Program-made: the position numbers and the translations under genes
The notes under the pieces: model-generated
What the model saw: only the letters and a program-made list of their open reading frames with translations
Database searches by the model: none
What the model was told of the DNA's origin: nothing
Shown here: piece after piece, positions 11,612-22,888 of the stretch
Position numbering within the stretch: position 1 is the stretch's first letter
Layout: each line of letters starts with the position of its first letter
DNA from: Actinernus sp. WN-2022
Lineage: Eukaryota > Cnidaria > Anthozoa > Actiniaria > Actinernidae
Direction of reading: 5' to 3'
Assembly: GCA_030867875.1 (NCBI GenBank)
Contig: JAOWCC010000936.1
Span: forward strand, 75,611,032-75,675,031
Length of the DNA: 64,000 nt

Positions 11612-12129
11612 GGGTGTTTCTCACCATGGCAGCGTTTTCTCTCACAATATCAAAACCTTCGGCTTTGAAAGGAGTTCTGGCTACGATATTGGTCGTCGAA
11701 AAAGCATTAAAATATACATAATGATATTGTCAGTTTGCTGTAGAATACTCCTCTTAAGTCAGTTGATTTCCTGTTAGTTCATAAGTTTGTGCTGAGATTA
11801 GGATCTCTAGCTGAGAACTTGAAAGCGATCTGTCTGCTATCATTATTTCGAATTTCTTAAGACTTAACAGGAATGTATAAGTTTATATAGCATCTTGTGT
11901 ATAAAAAAAATATCTGGTGTCATATAAGTCTTAGAGCATCACTTCTAAGAATTAAGGCTCTAATGTTTCTACCAAAGGGTAGTTTCTCTAACCATGTGCA
12001 TCTCGTCACCGTGTTATCTGTCTCACCACCTACTCACCCTCCATTACAGGCTAAAAACTAAATCCTGAAGATTTACATAAACATATAATCTATAAGATAG
12101 CACCTTGATTATCATACATACGTGAGCAT
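11612..12129. other. Spacer without recognised gene
   Basis: A+T-rich sequence. No frame, RNA gene or repeat recognised. Confidence 0.45.
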
Positions 12130-12905
12130 TGTCAATCGAATTAAACCTTCAGGTTTCTTTAAAACAAACCTTCTAAAATAATTCCCTGAGATAGAAGCGA
12201 AATACTATATGAATGTCCTGATATGCTTTTCAAACTTTTGCGATAGAGGATGGTAAAGATTAAAGTGGATTACAAAAGCTTATTTTAAAGTGCACCTAAC
12301 CCCTTTTGCAATTATTATACATATGAATCTTTGAAAGGTTTTGAGTACTTCTGTGAAGAAATGTTTGGCTTACAGATAATATTCTATGTTCTATGCTTGT
12401 TTGAAATGGTGAACATTTGACAATTCCTGATCCATGACCGCGTAAGAAAAAGCCTGGGTCGATTCTGGATCTTACGTCACCTCATTAATGCATTATTCTC
12501 CATGGCGCCTTTCTATCACAACAACATCGATATATAGAGAATGTATACAGTCTGTGAGTTGTTAGTAAAGGAAACAGTTATTTTAGACAAAATGATAAAC
12601 ATTTATTCAACTAATTGCAAAGCCGAATGAATTAGATGACGTAAGATCCAGAATCGACCCAGGATTTTTCTTACGCGGTCATGGGTCAGGGAAGGTCAAA
12701 TTTTCACCATTTCAAACAAGCCTAGAACGTAAGCCAAAAATTTCTTCGCAGAAGTACTCAAAACCTTTCAAAGATTCACATGTATAAAAATTGCAAAAGG
12801 GGTTAGGTGTACTTTAAAATGAACGTGGTGAAGTAAACCGATTTCAAGTTGCTCTAATGTTTTCTTAAAAGCAGTATTTTTCATCTACTCAAATCTTTAC
12901 CATCC
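12130..12905 (+). repeat. Dispersed repeat R2, interrupted copy
   Basis: The left part (12130-12286) and right part (12823-12905) together match 28170-28400, where the sequence is continuous. Shared stretches include gtcaatcgaatt, aacaaaccttctaaaata, ggattacaaaagcttatt and gaaccgatttca. The insert between the two parts is the inverted-repeat element described next. Confidence 0.8.
12287..12822. mobile_element. Inverted-repeat element inserted in repeat R2
   Basis: Arms of about 190 bp start ttaaagtgcacctaacccc and end with the inverted match ggggttaggtgtactttaa. They include the shared inner block gatccagaatcgaccca. The uninterrupted R2 copy near 28325 acts as an empty site. A related end, ttaaagtgcccctaacccc, is at 38203, so the family is dispersed. 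No coding capacity. Confidence 0.85.
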
Positions 12906-12925
12906 TTCATCAAAACTGTCTCAAA

Positions 12926-15466
12926 TTTTCTCCAGTATACCTGGAAAGCATACTCTACTAATTTGAGTAGTTATTGTTGTCTCCAGTATACCTGGAAAGC
13001 ATACTCTACTAATCTAAGTAGTTATTTTCTCCAGTATACCTGGAAAGCATACTCTACTAATCTGAGTAGTCATTTTCTCCATCCAGTATACCTGGAAAGC
13101 ATACTCTACTAATCTAAGTAGTTATTGTTTTCTCCAGTATACCTGGAAAGCATACTCTACTAATCTGAGTAGTCATTTTCTCCAGTATACCTGGAAAGCA
13201 TACTCTACTAATCTAAGTAGTTATTGTTTTCTCCAGTATACCTGGAAAGCATACTCTACTAATCTGAGTAGTCATTTTCTCCATCCAGTATACCTGGAAA
13301 GCACACTGTGCTAATCTGAGTAGTCATTTTCTCCATCCAGTATACCTGGAAAGCATACTGTGCTAATCTGAGTAGTCATTTTCTCCATCCAGTATACCTG
13401 GAAAGCATACTGTGCTAATCTGAGTAGTCATTTTCTCCATCCAGTATACCTGGAAAGCATACTGTGCTAATCTGAGTAGTCATTTTCTCCATCCAGTATA
13501 CCTGGAAAGCATACTGTGCTAATCTGAGTAGTCATTTTCTCCATCCAGTATACCTGGAAAGCATACTGTGCTAATCTGAGTAGTCATTTTCTCCATCCAG
13601 TATACCTGGAAAGCATACTGTGCTAATCTGAGTAGTCATTTTCTCCATCCAGTATACCTGGAAAGCATACTCTACTAATCTGAGTAGTCATTTTCTCCAT
13701 CCAGTATACCTGGAAAGCATACTCTACTAATCTAAGTAGTTATTGTTTTCTCCAGTATACCTGGAAAGCATACTCTACTAATCTGAGTAGTCATTTTCTC
13801 CAGTATACCTGGAAAGCATACTCTACTAATCTAAGTAGTTATTGTTTTCTCCAGTATACCTGGAAAGCATACTCTACTAATCTGAGTAGTCATTTTCTCC
13901 ATCCAGTATACCTGGAAAGCATACTGTGCTAATCTGAGTAGTCATTTTCTCCATCCAGTATACCTGGAAAGCATACTGTGCTAATCTGAGTAGTCATTTT
14001 CTCCATCCAGTATACCTGGAAAGCATACTGTGCTAATCTGAGTAGTCATTTTCTCCATCCAGTATACCTGGAAAGCATACTGTGCTAATCTGAGTAGTCA
14101 TTTTCTCCATCCAGTATACCTGGAAAGCATACTGTGCTAATCTGAGTAGTCATTTTCTCCATCCAGTATACCTGGAAAGCATACTGTGCTAATCTGAGTA
14201 GTCATTTTCTCCATCCAGTATACCTGGAAAGCATACTGTGCTAATCTGAGTAGTCATTTTCTCCATCCAGTATACCTGGAAAGCATACTCTACTAATCTG
14301 AGTAGTCATTTTCTCCATCCAGTATACCTGGAAAGCATACTGTGCTAATCTGAGTAGTCATTTTCTCCATCCAGTATACCTGGAAAGCATACTGTGCTAA
14401 TCTGAGTAGTCATTTTCTCCATCCAGTATACCTGGAAAGCATACTCTACTAATCTGAGTAGTCATTTTCTCCATCCAGTATACCTGGAAAGCATACTCTA
14501 CTAATCTGAGTAGTCATTTTCTCCATCCAGTATACCTGGAAAGCATACTGTGCTAATCTGAGTAGTTATTGTTGTCTCCAGTATCCCTGGAAAGCATACT
14601 CTACTAATCTGAGTAGTTATTGTTGTCTCCAGTATCCCTGGAAAGCATACTCTACTAATCTGAGTAGTTATTGTTGTCTCCAGTATCCCTGGAAAGCATA
14701 CTCTGCTAATCTGAGTAGTTATTGTTGTCTCCAGTATACCTGGAAAGCATACTCTGCTAATCTGAGTAGTTATTGTTGTCTCCAGTATACCTGGAAAGCA
14801 TACTCTACTAATCTGAGTAGTCATTTTCTCCAGTATACCTGGAAAGCATACTCTACTAATCTGAGTAGTCATTTTCTCCAGTATACCTGGAAAGCATACT
14901 CTACTAATCTGAGTAGTCATTTTCTCCAGTATACCTGGAAAGCATACTCTACTAATCTGAGTAGTCATTTTCTCCATCCAGTATACCTGGAAAGCATACT
15001 GTGCTAATCTGAGTAGTCATTTTCTCCAGTATACCTGGAAAGCATACTGTGCTAATCTGAGTAGTCATTTTCTCCAGTATACCTGGAAAGCATACTGTGC
15101 TAATCTGAGTAGTTATTGTTGTCTCCAGTATACCTGGAAAGCATACTCTACTAATCTGAGTAGTTATTGTTTTCTCCAGTATACCTGGAAAGCATACTCT
15201 GCTAATCTGAGTAGTTATTGTTGTCTCCAGTATACCTGGAAAGCATACTCTACTAATCTGAGTAGTCATTTTCTCCAGTATACCTGGAAAGCATACTCTA
15301 CTAATCTGAGTAGTCATTTTCTCCAGTATACCTGGAAAGCATACTCTACTAATCTGAGTAGTTATTGTTGTCTCCAGTATACCTGGAAAGCATACTCTAC
15401 TAATCTGAGTAGTTATTGTTGTCTCCAGTATACCTGGAAAGCATACTCTACTAATCTGAGTAGTTA
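12926..15466. repeat. Satellite array, 48-52 bp units, about 50 copies
   Basis: The unit carries ccagtatacctggaaagcat, then actctactaatctgagtag or actgtgctaatctgagtag, then a variable joint. Joints tcattttctcc, tcattttctccat and ttattgttgtctcc give unit lengths of 48, 52 and 51 bp. Unit types are ordered: a block starting near 13077 recurs near 13695, a higher-order period of about 618 bp. The array begins at the right edge of repeat R2. In the last 1 kb the 48- and 51-bp types dominate, which keeps a minus-strand frame open (158 and 121 codons of QISRVCFPGILE-type repeats). I read that as an accident of unit length, not a gene. Confidence 0.95.
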
Positions 15467-15548
15467 TTTTCGTTTTTCCTCATGAGAAAGTTTATCATTT
15501 GGGGTTGACAGTGTCCCTTTAAACCACATGATCGATAAATAAAATAAA

Positions 15549-15841
15549 CAATTGAAACTTTGCATGTGTGGTACTAACTATACTACACATCACTGTTCTT
15601 CCGTGCAGACACACAATTTCGTAATTTCTCCTTTGTTAAACAAAATTTACTGCTGTGGTTGCATCAGACGACTTGGAGCAATGTAGGCATTGTATGTGAG
15701 TGTTTTACAGCAAATTAATTTTATAACAGAAACAAGAATTGTAATTTTATCTTCAAGGTGAAAAGGAGCCTGGAGCCAAGAGTGTTTCCACGGCAACGTC
15801 ATAATTAACAGTACCACACATGTGCAACGTTTCAATTGTTG
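15549..15841. mobile_element. Short inverted-repeat element
   Basis: The left end aacaattgaaac followed by tgtgtggtact is repeated inverted at 15811-15841, giving about 30-bp terminal repeats around 230 bp of non-coding sequence. The target duplication was not resolved. Confidence 0.6.
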
Positions 15842-16511
15842 TACCCACTATTTGCAGAGATATTCTTCATTTGTCTCCAGGCTGTGTCCATCAAATCATG
15901 TCACAGTTCATCTCATTTGCATATTGCAAACCCATATTTGTCACTATCTCATCCCGTTCCCGAGATACGGAAAACGTCACCCTGCCTCATTTCAAAAGGG
16001 TTTTCATATGAGATTAACTTAATTTTCGATTCGTAGGCACTTTAAGGTAGTGTGCTAAATCTATCTGAAATACGATGATTAAGTGTGACGAAAATACTCT
16101 GTTTTATCTGGAATAAAATGATGATTCCTCGAGTCGCGTATTTTTGCCTGCTACTATTCTGACAATAAAGCATAGCAAAACCCTACACACTGTTTCGAAA
16201 TACAGAAGATAGTACTGGCTATTGGTACCTCCTTCTTAAAGTACTTTGTGCTCACGTATATGATATTGGCAACATATTTTTCGGTTTCAAAATACTGTAA
16301 ATAAAGAGAAAAACGTCTCCCCAGTATCAAGATGTTTAGAGAGCGTTCAAGTGCACTTTGAATACATGATGGTTGCTGTCCTCAACTACTTGAGTGTTTA
16401 CATAACGTTATGTGAACACAGAAACTGGTTTCTATTTCTTTTATAAAAATGAAATAATAAAGTTTTAGAAAATCTAAATAAATAAATTGCACTCCTTTGA
16501 AACCATAGGCT
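15842..16511. other. Spacer without recognised gene
   Basis: Three overlapping short frames at the left edge are chance frames. Nothing else recognised. Confidence 0.45.
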
Positions 16512-17005
16512 CGTGAGCCAATCAGAGAGCGCGTACTACTGAATCTCGTGCAAACACGGCTAACAGCCAATCAGAGAGCGCGTACTACTGAATCTCGTGC
16601 AAACACGGCTAACAGCCAATCAGAGAGCGCGTACTACTGAACCTCGTGCAAACACGGCTAACAGCCAATCAGAGAGCGCGTACTACTGAATCTCGTGCAA
16701 ACACGGCTAACAGCCAATCAGAGAGAGCGTACTACTGAATCTCGTGCAAACACGGCTAACAGCCAATCAGAGAGCGCGTACTACTGAATCTCGTGCAAAC
16801 ACGGCTAACAGCCAATCAGAGAGCGCGTACTACTGAATCTCGTGCAAACACGGCTAACAGCCAATCAGAGAGCGCGTACTACTGAATATCGTACAAACAC
16901 GGCTAACAGCCAATCAGAGAGCGCGTACTACTGAATCGATTTTATAAAGCCTCGTGCAAACACGGCTAACAGCCAATCAGAGCGCGTGTACTACCGAATC
17001 TATTC
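16512..17005. repeat. 49-bp tandem repeat carrying a CCAAT box in each unit, 10 copies
   Basis: The unit contains cagccaatcagagagcgcg, tactactgaatctcgtgc and aaacacggctaa. CCAAT motifs fall at regular 49-bp steps from 16518; the last step is longer by a 14-bp insertion (cgattttataaagc). AGCCAATCAG matches the NF-Y type CCAAT consensus. Units differ by only a few bases, so the array is young or homogenised. An inverted match, ctctgattggct, lies near 17230. Confidence 0.93.
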
Positions 17006-17544
17006 TATAATACGTAATGGTAAATACAAGCACTCACGTGGAGGGAGGGTTGGAGAAGGTCGTTCCTTAAACAAATTCCCCTCTTTTAGTACCCGGACAG
17101 CAGCGCGGTTTCTTCGGGAATCCTTTGCACTAGATAAAATATTTTGCAATATATATATTATTATTTTACCAATGCCATAACATAAACAACAGTAGTATAT
17201 CCCACACAAATGAATAGTGCTTTTCGCATGCTCTGATTGGCTACGGAATATCCTGCACTATTCACCTCCCGGCTTGGAGACAAAATGGCGCATGTGAAGA
17301 ATTCACTTGTAAATGGATTTTTGAACTAATTTGCGGCTGGCTATTTCTCTTGTGTGGTATACACTAAAACAAGTATTCACCTCAGTGTCGGCGAATAGCA
17401 GTGAATATTTACCTCGCCGCTTCATCTCCATTTCGAGGAATATTTTTCATTATTAGTTGTATAAGAAGGATAATGACATACATATGGGGATCTTCATTAG
17501 GTCAGAGATCATGATAGTTAAAAACTCCAACAGTGGAAATGGTA

Positions 17545-18150
17545 CTGGGTTTTTACAGGAACTCATTACCCGGAGCGTCCATCTCCCATACTACGTCTAT
17601 GATGCAGCATTTTTACAGACCGGTAGAGTAGAGTATGGAAATGGAGCCCATTACCCGGAGCATCCATCTCCCATACTACGTCTATGATGCAGCGTTTTTA
17701 CAGACCGGTAGAGTGAGTATGGAAATGGAGCCCATTACCCGGAGCATCCATCTCCCATACTACGTCTATGATGCAGCGTTTTTACAGACCGGTAGAGTAG
17801 AGTATGGAAATGGAGCCCATTACCCGGAGCATCCATCTCCCATACTACGTCTATGATGCAGCGTTTTTACAGACCGGGATATTTTTAGAATGCGTTACCC
17901 GTGAGTTTGGTTCTGCTAGCCAATCACAAGCGTTTGCGTAATTCTAATTCAAATGATTAATGTATCAGCCATGTTGGTTGACCAAACAACAGAAGCTAGC
18001 GAGGCATCTTTTGTTAACATGCCGTGATGATAACGAACAGTGAGAAATGAAATCTAAAAATAACCCGGTCTGGGAAAACGCTGCATCGCGACACGATTCT
18101 ATGACAGATGGACGCCAGCGCTCCGGGTAATGAACTCCTGGGTACGGTGT
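17545..18150. mobile_element. Foldback-like element with one tandemly amplified arm
   Basis: The left arm is an 85-bp unit repeated about 3.7 times (17545-17880; starts at 17564, 17649, 17733 and 17818). It carries cattacccggagcatccatc and gcagcgtttttacagaccgg. A single diverged inverted copy lies at 18060-18150 (gaccgg/ccggtc, gctccgggtaatgaactcc). Between them are about 180 bp of unrelated sequence with a CCAAT-like gccaatcac. The 73- and 76-codon frames come from the repeat. Confidence 0.8.
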
Positions 18151-18699
18151 AATTAGAGTGTCTTGACAAAACTATATTTTACAAACAGGAAGCAAATGTT
18201 TTATCAAGACATCCATAAATAAGAAAATAAAATGGCTGTCTATTTTTATGACACCGAATGAAGTTGTGTTTAGTCATTTTGGCGCACGACATATAAACTG
18301 ACGTCACATTTGTTATTTTTTGTCGAAAACGAATTAATTGTGTTTATCAAATATACAGCTATTTAAAAAATGTTGTCACGAAGAACGTTCATTGGACATT
18401 CCCAGATAGAAATGGATTGTGGTTATCACTATGTAGATTAGCCTGAGATAGCGGGCCATCCTGTACCGCTCGAAACGAGCCACAGCATTGGCTTACCCAA
18501 CAATACAAAACACCCTTACCTTTAGAACGTACAGTACGAAAACAATAGAGCTACAGTATAATCGGCAGAATACAGGTCTCGAGCGGTACATGCAGGATTA
18601 CTGGATATAACGGACAGCCGCCTCCTATCATTCAAATGAATAATGTATTTTCACAAATATTACTCATGCTCTCTCTCTGGATTTTAACGCGCCCTGAAA
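18151..18699. other. Spacer without recognised gene
   Basis: Non-coding. A short inverted match around tgtaccgctcgaaacga (18470) and tctcgagcggtaca (18580) is the only structure noted. Confidence 0.4.
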
Positions 18700-18893
18700 C
18701 AACCATAGGGCTGATCAAAGTCAGGACCCGACTAAACCACAGATCAATTGGAATTTAGGTGTTTTTTGTGGAGAGTAAAACCGGAATACCCGGAGAAAAA
18801 CCCTCGGAGCAAGGGAGAGATACAACAAACTCAACTCACATATGACGCCGCGATCGGGAATTGAACATGCACCACTTGCGCCAGCCCCTATAT
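18700..18893 (-). mobile_element. tRNA-derived SINE, copy 1
   Basis: On the minus strand a head with ggctggcgcaagtggtgc and gttcaattcccgatcgcgg resembles pol III A and B boxes, with the part between them deleted. The body follows with ttgctccgagggttttt, tattccggttt, ttccaatt-gatctgtgg and gggtcctgactttgatcag. The same body is at 62405-62640. No coding content. Confidence 0.72.
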
Positions 18894-18895
18894 AG

Positions 18896-19248
18896 TGATC
18901 AATTTATCAGGATATTAAAATGCTTTGATCTCTCTAGTTACTGTATTTCTAGTACGCCGGCATACGTTATCTATAAAAATAACCCTAGTGCCAAAATATT
19001 TGAGTTGAGAACCAAATTGTACGAATCCACGGTGACTATGAGTCAAGTCCGCAACTTTATTTGCATAATTAGTTTTTCACTGATGACGTCATAAGAGGCG
19101 CGTCGCAATCTGTCAACTGTTGCATTCATCGGTCAGTGTCATATCCATGACAAGGAGTGAATAAGTCGTTACGGAAAACTGTAATAAATCTAATAACAGT
19201 GAAAGAGACGCAGATGGTGCTAATGTTCGTACAGGGCTGCCTTGATGT
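18896..19248 (-). repeat. Dispersed repeat R1, copy 2 (inverted relative to copy 1)
   Basis: Reverse-complement match of 10852-11225 over nearly its full length, with small gaps. Its right end reads acagggctgccttgatgtt. Confidence 0.8.
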
Positions 19249-20180
19249 TTTCACAGGCTAACCATCCTCCCATTTTGTGTATTTGTCACTGATGTTTTAA
19301 TAATTCATTATTTCTTAGCAAATTGTGAAATAAAATACCTTTTGACTTGATTCTGCTGTGAATGTTTTGATTTAACGCGCGCTCATAATACAGCTCGGGT
19401 TTCCTGTGGTTCAGGTTTGTTTACATATAGCTCGGGCTTCCTGTGGCTCATCTCGCCAACAACATAAAAGTACACAAGGCAGGCAACTAAATTCATGGCC
19501 GACAAGCGAGACGCGCGAGAATTTTGCCGAAAAACGAAAACTTCCAGGTTCCTGCTCCCTCGCTAATATTCAAAATGTTGAAGAACAGTAAATGAGCTAA
19601 GTTTTTGGTGGTCATTCACGGCGATATCAAGTGGTACACACTCGCAAAAACTACCTCAGTAGAAACCGTCAAACTGGTCCAGATTTTCGGCGATTTTTTT
19701 TCTCCCTATGATCGGGGCAGATATGAGCCATCATAAGGATTTATAACGGTCATCACATTCAAAAAATTTTAATCAAACTGTCGAATGATGTCCCGTCTAG
19801 AGTCCCCAGCGAAGAAATGGACAGCTGACATATTTCCCCTACTCCCTCGTATAGGCTGTTTTGCAACTTGACACACCACCCCGATGAAGTAGTTTTTGGT
19901 AGCTTCCGATAAACGAACCGGAAGAAACATATATTGAAGACTATCGCGGGAAGTTTGTTTACAAATATATATATATATATGTCGCACGACCGCTAAACTC
20001 TCGTACTATGATTTCAGACCAAATTTTACTCCCCTCTACTAGTATTACCATCAGTAAATTCAGCACAAATACAGTTTATCAAATCAATAAAAAAATAATG
20101 TAGTGAGCTTGCTCGTTCCAAGAGTGCCAGGATCTTTGAAATTTCTAGTCGAGAGTGTGAAGAAAAAGTCCACTTTCTTC
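19249..20180. other. Spacer; short AT microsatellite only
   Basis: An (AT)n run sits at about 19964-19981. A pair of direct matches, cagctcggg-ttcctgtgg, lies near 19392 and 19425. The minus frames of 60-75 codons show no recognisable domain. Confidence 0.4.
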
Positions 20181-20338
20181 CGATTTGAACTCCGAAAGAC
20201 CGAAGTCGATTTGTTGAAGGCAAAAATATTGTACAGCGTTAAGTGTTTCAGCTGCTCAGCGATTTGAACTCCGTAAGACCGAAGTCGATTTGTCGAAGGC
20301 AAAAACATTGTACAGCGTTAAGTGTTTCAGCGGCTCAG
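20181..20338. repeat. 79-bp tandem duplication
   Basis: cgatttgaactccg...gtcgatttgt and tgtacagcgttaagtgtttc occur twice, with starts at 20181 and 20260. The copies differ at a few bases. Confidence 0.9.
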
Positions 20339-20572
20339 AAGTCTCAGCTGGTCTCTTGCATTTTTACCAGCCTTAGGGTTCCCTTTTTGCTTGTATTTTA
20401 CGGTTCAAGTAGCTGATTTATACTTTAACTAGTAGTCTAACGGATTGCTTCCAAATATATGAGTATTTGAACACTTTTTGCAACGGTTTTCTGGCTAACC
20501 CTCACTCAGTTTTCTCCAATTCACTACTCACTTTGGATTTTTTTTGTTCAGTTCAAACATTCCGGTTAACTC

Positions 20573-21555
20573 ACAGGCAACCCAAGCTCAAAGTTTGAAT
20601 TTATTTGACAGTTGAACTACGAAGGTTCAAACATCCAGAATATCTGGTATTTTATCGCACTAAATGGCAAATGAATAACACAATAAACTTGCTTTGATGA
20701 AGATTAAGTTGTTGTGTCTTGAATTTGGGGGTTTTGGGGCCGATTTAACGAGTTTCTAGGAAACATGGATTCACTCTACCTAAAGAGAGGAAAGGCCGGC
20801 AAGCCGACGCGATGGCGTGTTCACATACCTGTCATCTCCACGGCAAAAATGACCCTTAAATCCACTCAATCGACGTGATACTTCTGGATCCCGTAGACAG
20901 ATCTCCTTGCTACGTATCCTCCAAGTTTCATGACGAAACATTCAAAGAATACCGAGAAATGATTTTTGTCACCTCGCATTTCGCCGTCCAAAACACCTCT
21001 TCACACTTTGTCGAGACACCGGAAGTCCAACCGAAAGGATGCCTCGTTTTGGAGCGTTCCCATCCAAATGGTGCGGCTGTGATTTTCAACTCCAAAACGA
21101 GGCATACTTTCGGTTGGACTTCCGGTGTCTCGACAAAGTGTGAAGAGGTGAATGCGAGGTGACAAAAATCATTTCTCGGTATTCTTTGAATGTTTCGTCA
21201 TGAAACTTGGAGGATACGTAGCAAGGAGATCTGTCTACGAGATCCAGAAGTATCACGTCGATTGAGTGGATTTAAGGGTCACTTTTGCCGTGGAGATGAC
21301 AGGTATGTGAACACGCCATCGCGTCGGCTTGCCGGCCTTTCCTCTCTTTAGGAGTGAATCCATGTTTCCTAGAAACTCGTTAAATCGGCCCCCAAACCCC
21401 CAAATTCAAGATACAGCAACTTAATCTTCATCAACGCAAGTTTATTGTGTTATTCATTTGCCATTTAGTGCAATAAAATACCAGATATTCTGGATGTTTG
21501 AACCTTCGTAGTTCAACTGTCAAATAAATTCAAACTTTGAGCTTGGGCTGCCTGT
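20573..21555. mobile_element. 983-bp foldback element, near-perfect palindrome, 9-bp TSD
   Basis: The ends are acaggcaaccc and gggctgcctgt. The two arms of about 480 bp are almost perfectly complementary along their length, around a short centre near 21055-21090. The element is bracketed by ggttaactc at 20564-20572 and again at 21556-21564, a 9-bp target duplication. A 95-codon frame crossing the centre reads the palindrome and is not a gene. The high arm identity means recent insertion or arm correction. Confidence 0.93.
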
Positions 21556-21564
21556 GGTTAACTC

Positions 21565-22351
21565 AGTTCGCACAAAAGGCGCGAAAAAAAACGTTTGCAC
21601 GCGTGCGCTACCATATTCCCGCCCTCGGCAAAACTTCTTTGCATTTTGCATCCGAGATCTACTCATCAATGTCCTGCTGAATCTCGCCCGAGAATGTTTT
21701 GTCTCGGACGAACTTCTGGGCGCCGCTTTCTACACTTAACGGCGCTGTGAAATGTTTAGCAGGATTTGTTTCTTTGCCTTCGACAAACGACGAGGAAATG
21801 TTGGACATTTGCTGGAACTGTTAGACAAGGTTTAAAGTGAATACCAGATGGACGGACTAACTCTTTGGCTTTGGACTTCGTCTTCGGTTCGCGAATTCGC
21901 TTCAACTTCTCAATGATTGTGCCAATTTGTGGTGTAAAATATCAATCTCTTATTTGAAAGTGTGTCCCGAATAGTTCGCGATTTTCATCCAGCAGTTTGC
22001 TGTCGTGACGTCATTTTCTCAACATGTCGCTCTTGTAAAGGAATAGTCGGTTCTATTCAAAACTTTGTTCTTTTCTTTGTGGAAAAATATTTTAAAATAT
22101 TGTACTTTTAAATAACCTGTTTCAGCTGCATTAACCTTCTTCAACAGGAAGTACATAATTCATATCACTGATGTTGGTTGTTACCTCGGTCTCTTAATGT
22201 GCGCTGATACAGGTCTGGGTCGTCGGGATCCCTGTGGTCCACTGCGTTTGTGCTGCAAGATAAGAAAACACTAAATAAACTGCAATTGCTTTAATGAAAT
22301 AATAACGTCGTAATATCTGCAAATTGTGTAATTGCACATTGTGCGAAAAGA
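21565..22351. other. Spacer without recognised gene
   Basis: The short frame at 21554-21739 has no recognisable domain. No repeat seen. Confidence 0.4.
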
Positions 22352-22888
22352 TAAAAACAAGTGCCGCTAATGATCAATAGATTACTGCATCTGTGTATGT
22401 TGCTTGTGCTTATATCACTAGTGTGAGATAAGAACAAGTACAGCTAATAATCAATACATTACTGCGTCTGTGTATGTTGCTTATGCTTACATCACTAGCG
22501 TGAGATAATAACAAGTACAGCTAATGATCAATACATTACTGCGTCTGTGTATGTTGCTTGTGCTTACATCACTAGCGTGAGATAAGAACAAGTACAGCTA
22601 ATAATCAATACATTACTGCATCTGTGTATGTTGCTTGTGCTTATATCACTAGTGTGAGATAATAACAAGTACAGCTAATGATCAATACATTACTGCATCT
22701 GTGTATGTTGCTTGTGCTTATATCACTAGTGTGAGATAATAACAAGTACAGCTAATGATCAATACATTACTGCATCTGTGTATGTTGCTTGTGCTTACAT
22801 CACTAGTGTGAGATAAGGACAAGTACAGCTAATGATCAATACATTACTGCATCTGTGTATGTTGCTTGTGCTTATATCACTAGTGTGA
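22352..22888. repeat. 77-bp tandem repeat, 7 copies
   Basis: The unit contains aacaagtacagctaatgatc, aatacattactgc, tctgtgtatgttgcttgtgc and atcactagtgtgagata. Unit starts fall 77 bp apart. Alternating sites (ataatc/atgatc, actagcg/actagtg, gcgtc/gcatc) show unit subtypes. Confidence 0.95.

Noticed and set aside
14501..15317. Minus-strand frames of 158 and 121 codons with repeated QISRVCFPGILE
   Set aside because: They are satellite units whose length happens to be a multiple of three; no start context, signal or domain.
16512..17005. CRISPR-like array (49-bp repeat)
   Set aside because: Head-to-tail satellite without unique spacers, in a eukaryotic genome.
17457..17856. Frames with TRSIHLPYYVYDAAFLQTGRV repeats
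   Set aside because: Come from the 85-bp tandem repeat; no independent support.
20875..21162. 95-codon frame
   Set aside because: Reads across the centre of the 983-bp palindrome; its second half is the antisense of its first.
22352..22888. CRISPR-like array (77-bp repeat)
   Set aside because: No spacers; whole unit repeats.
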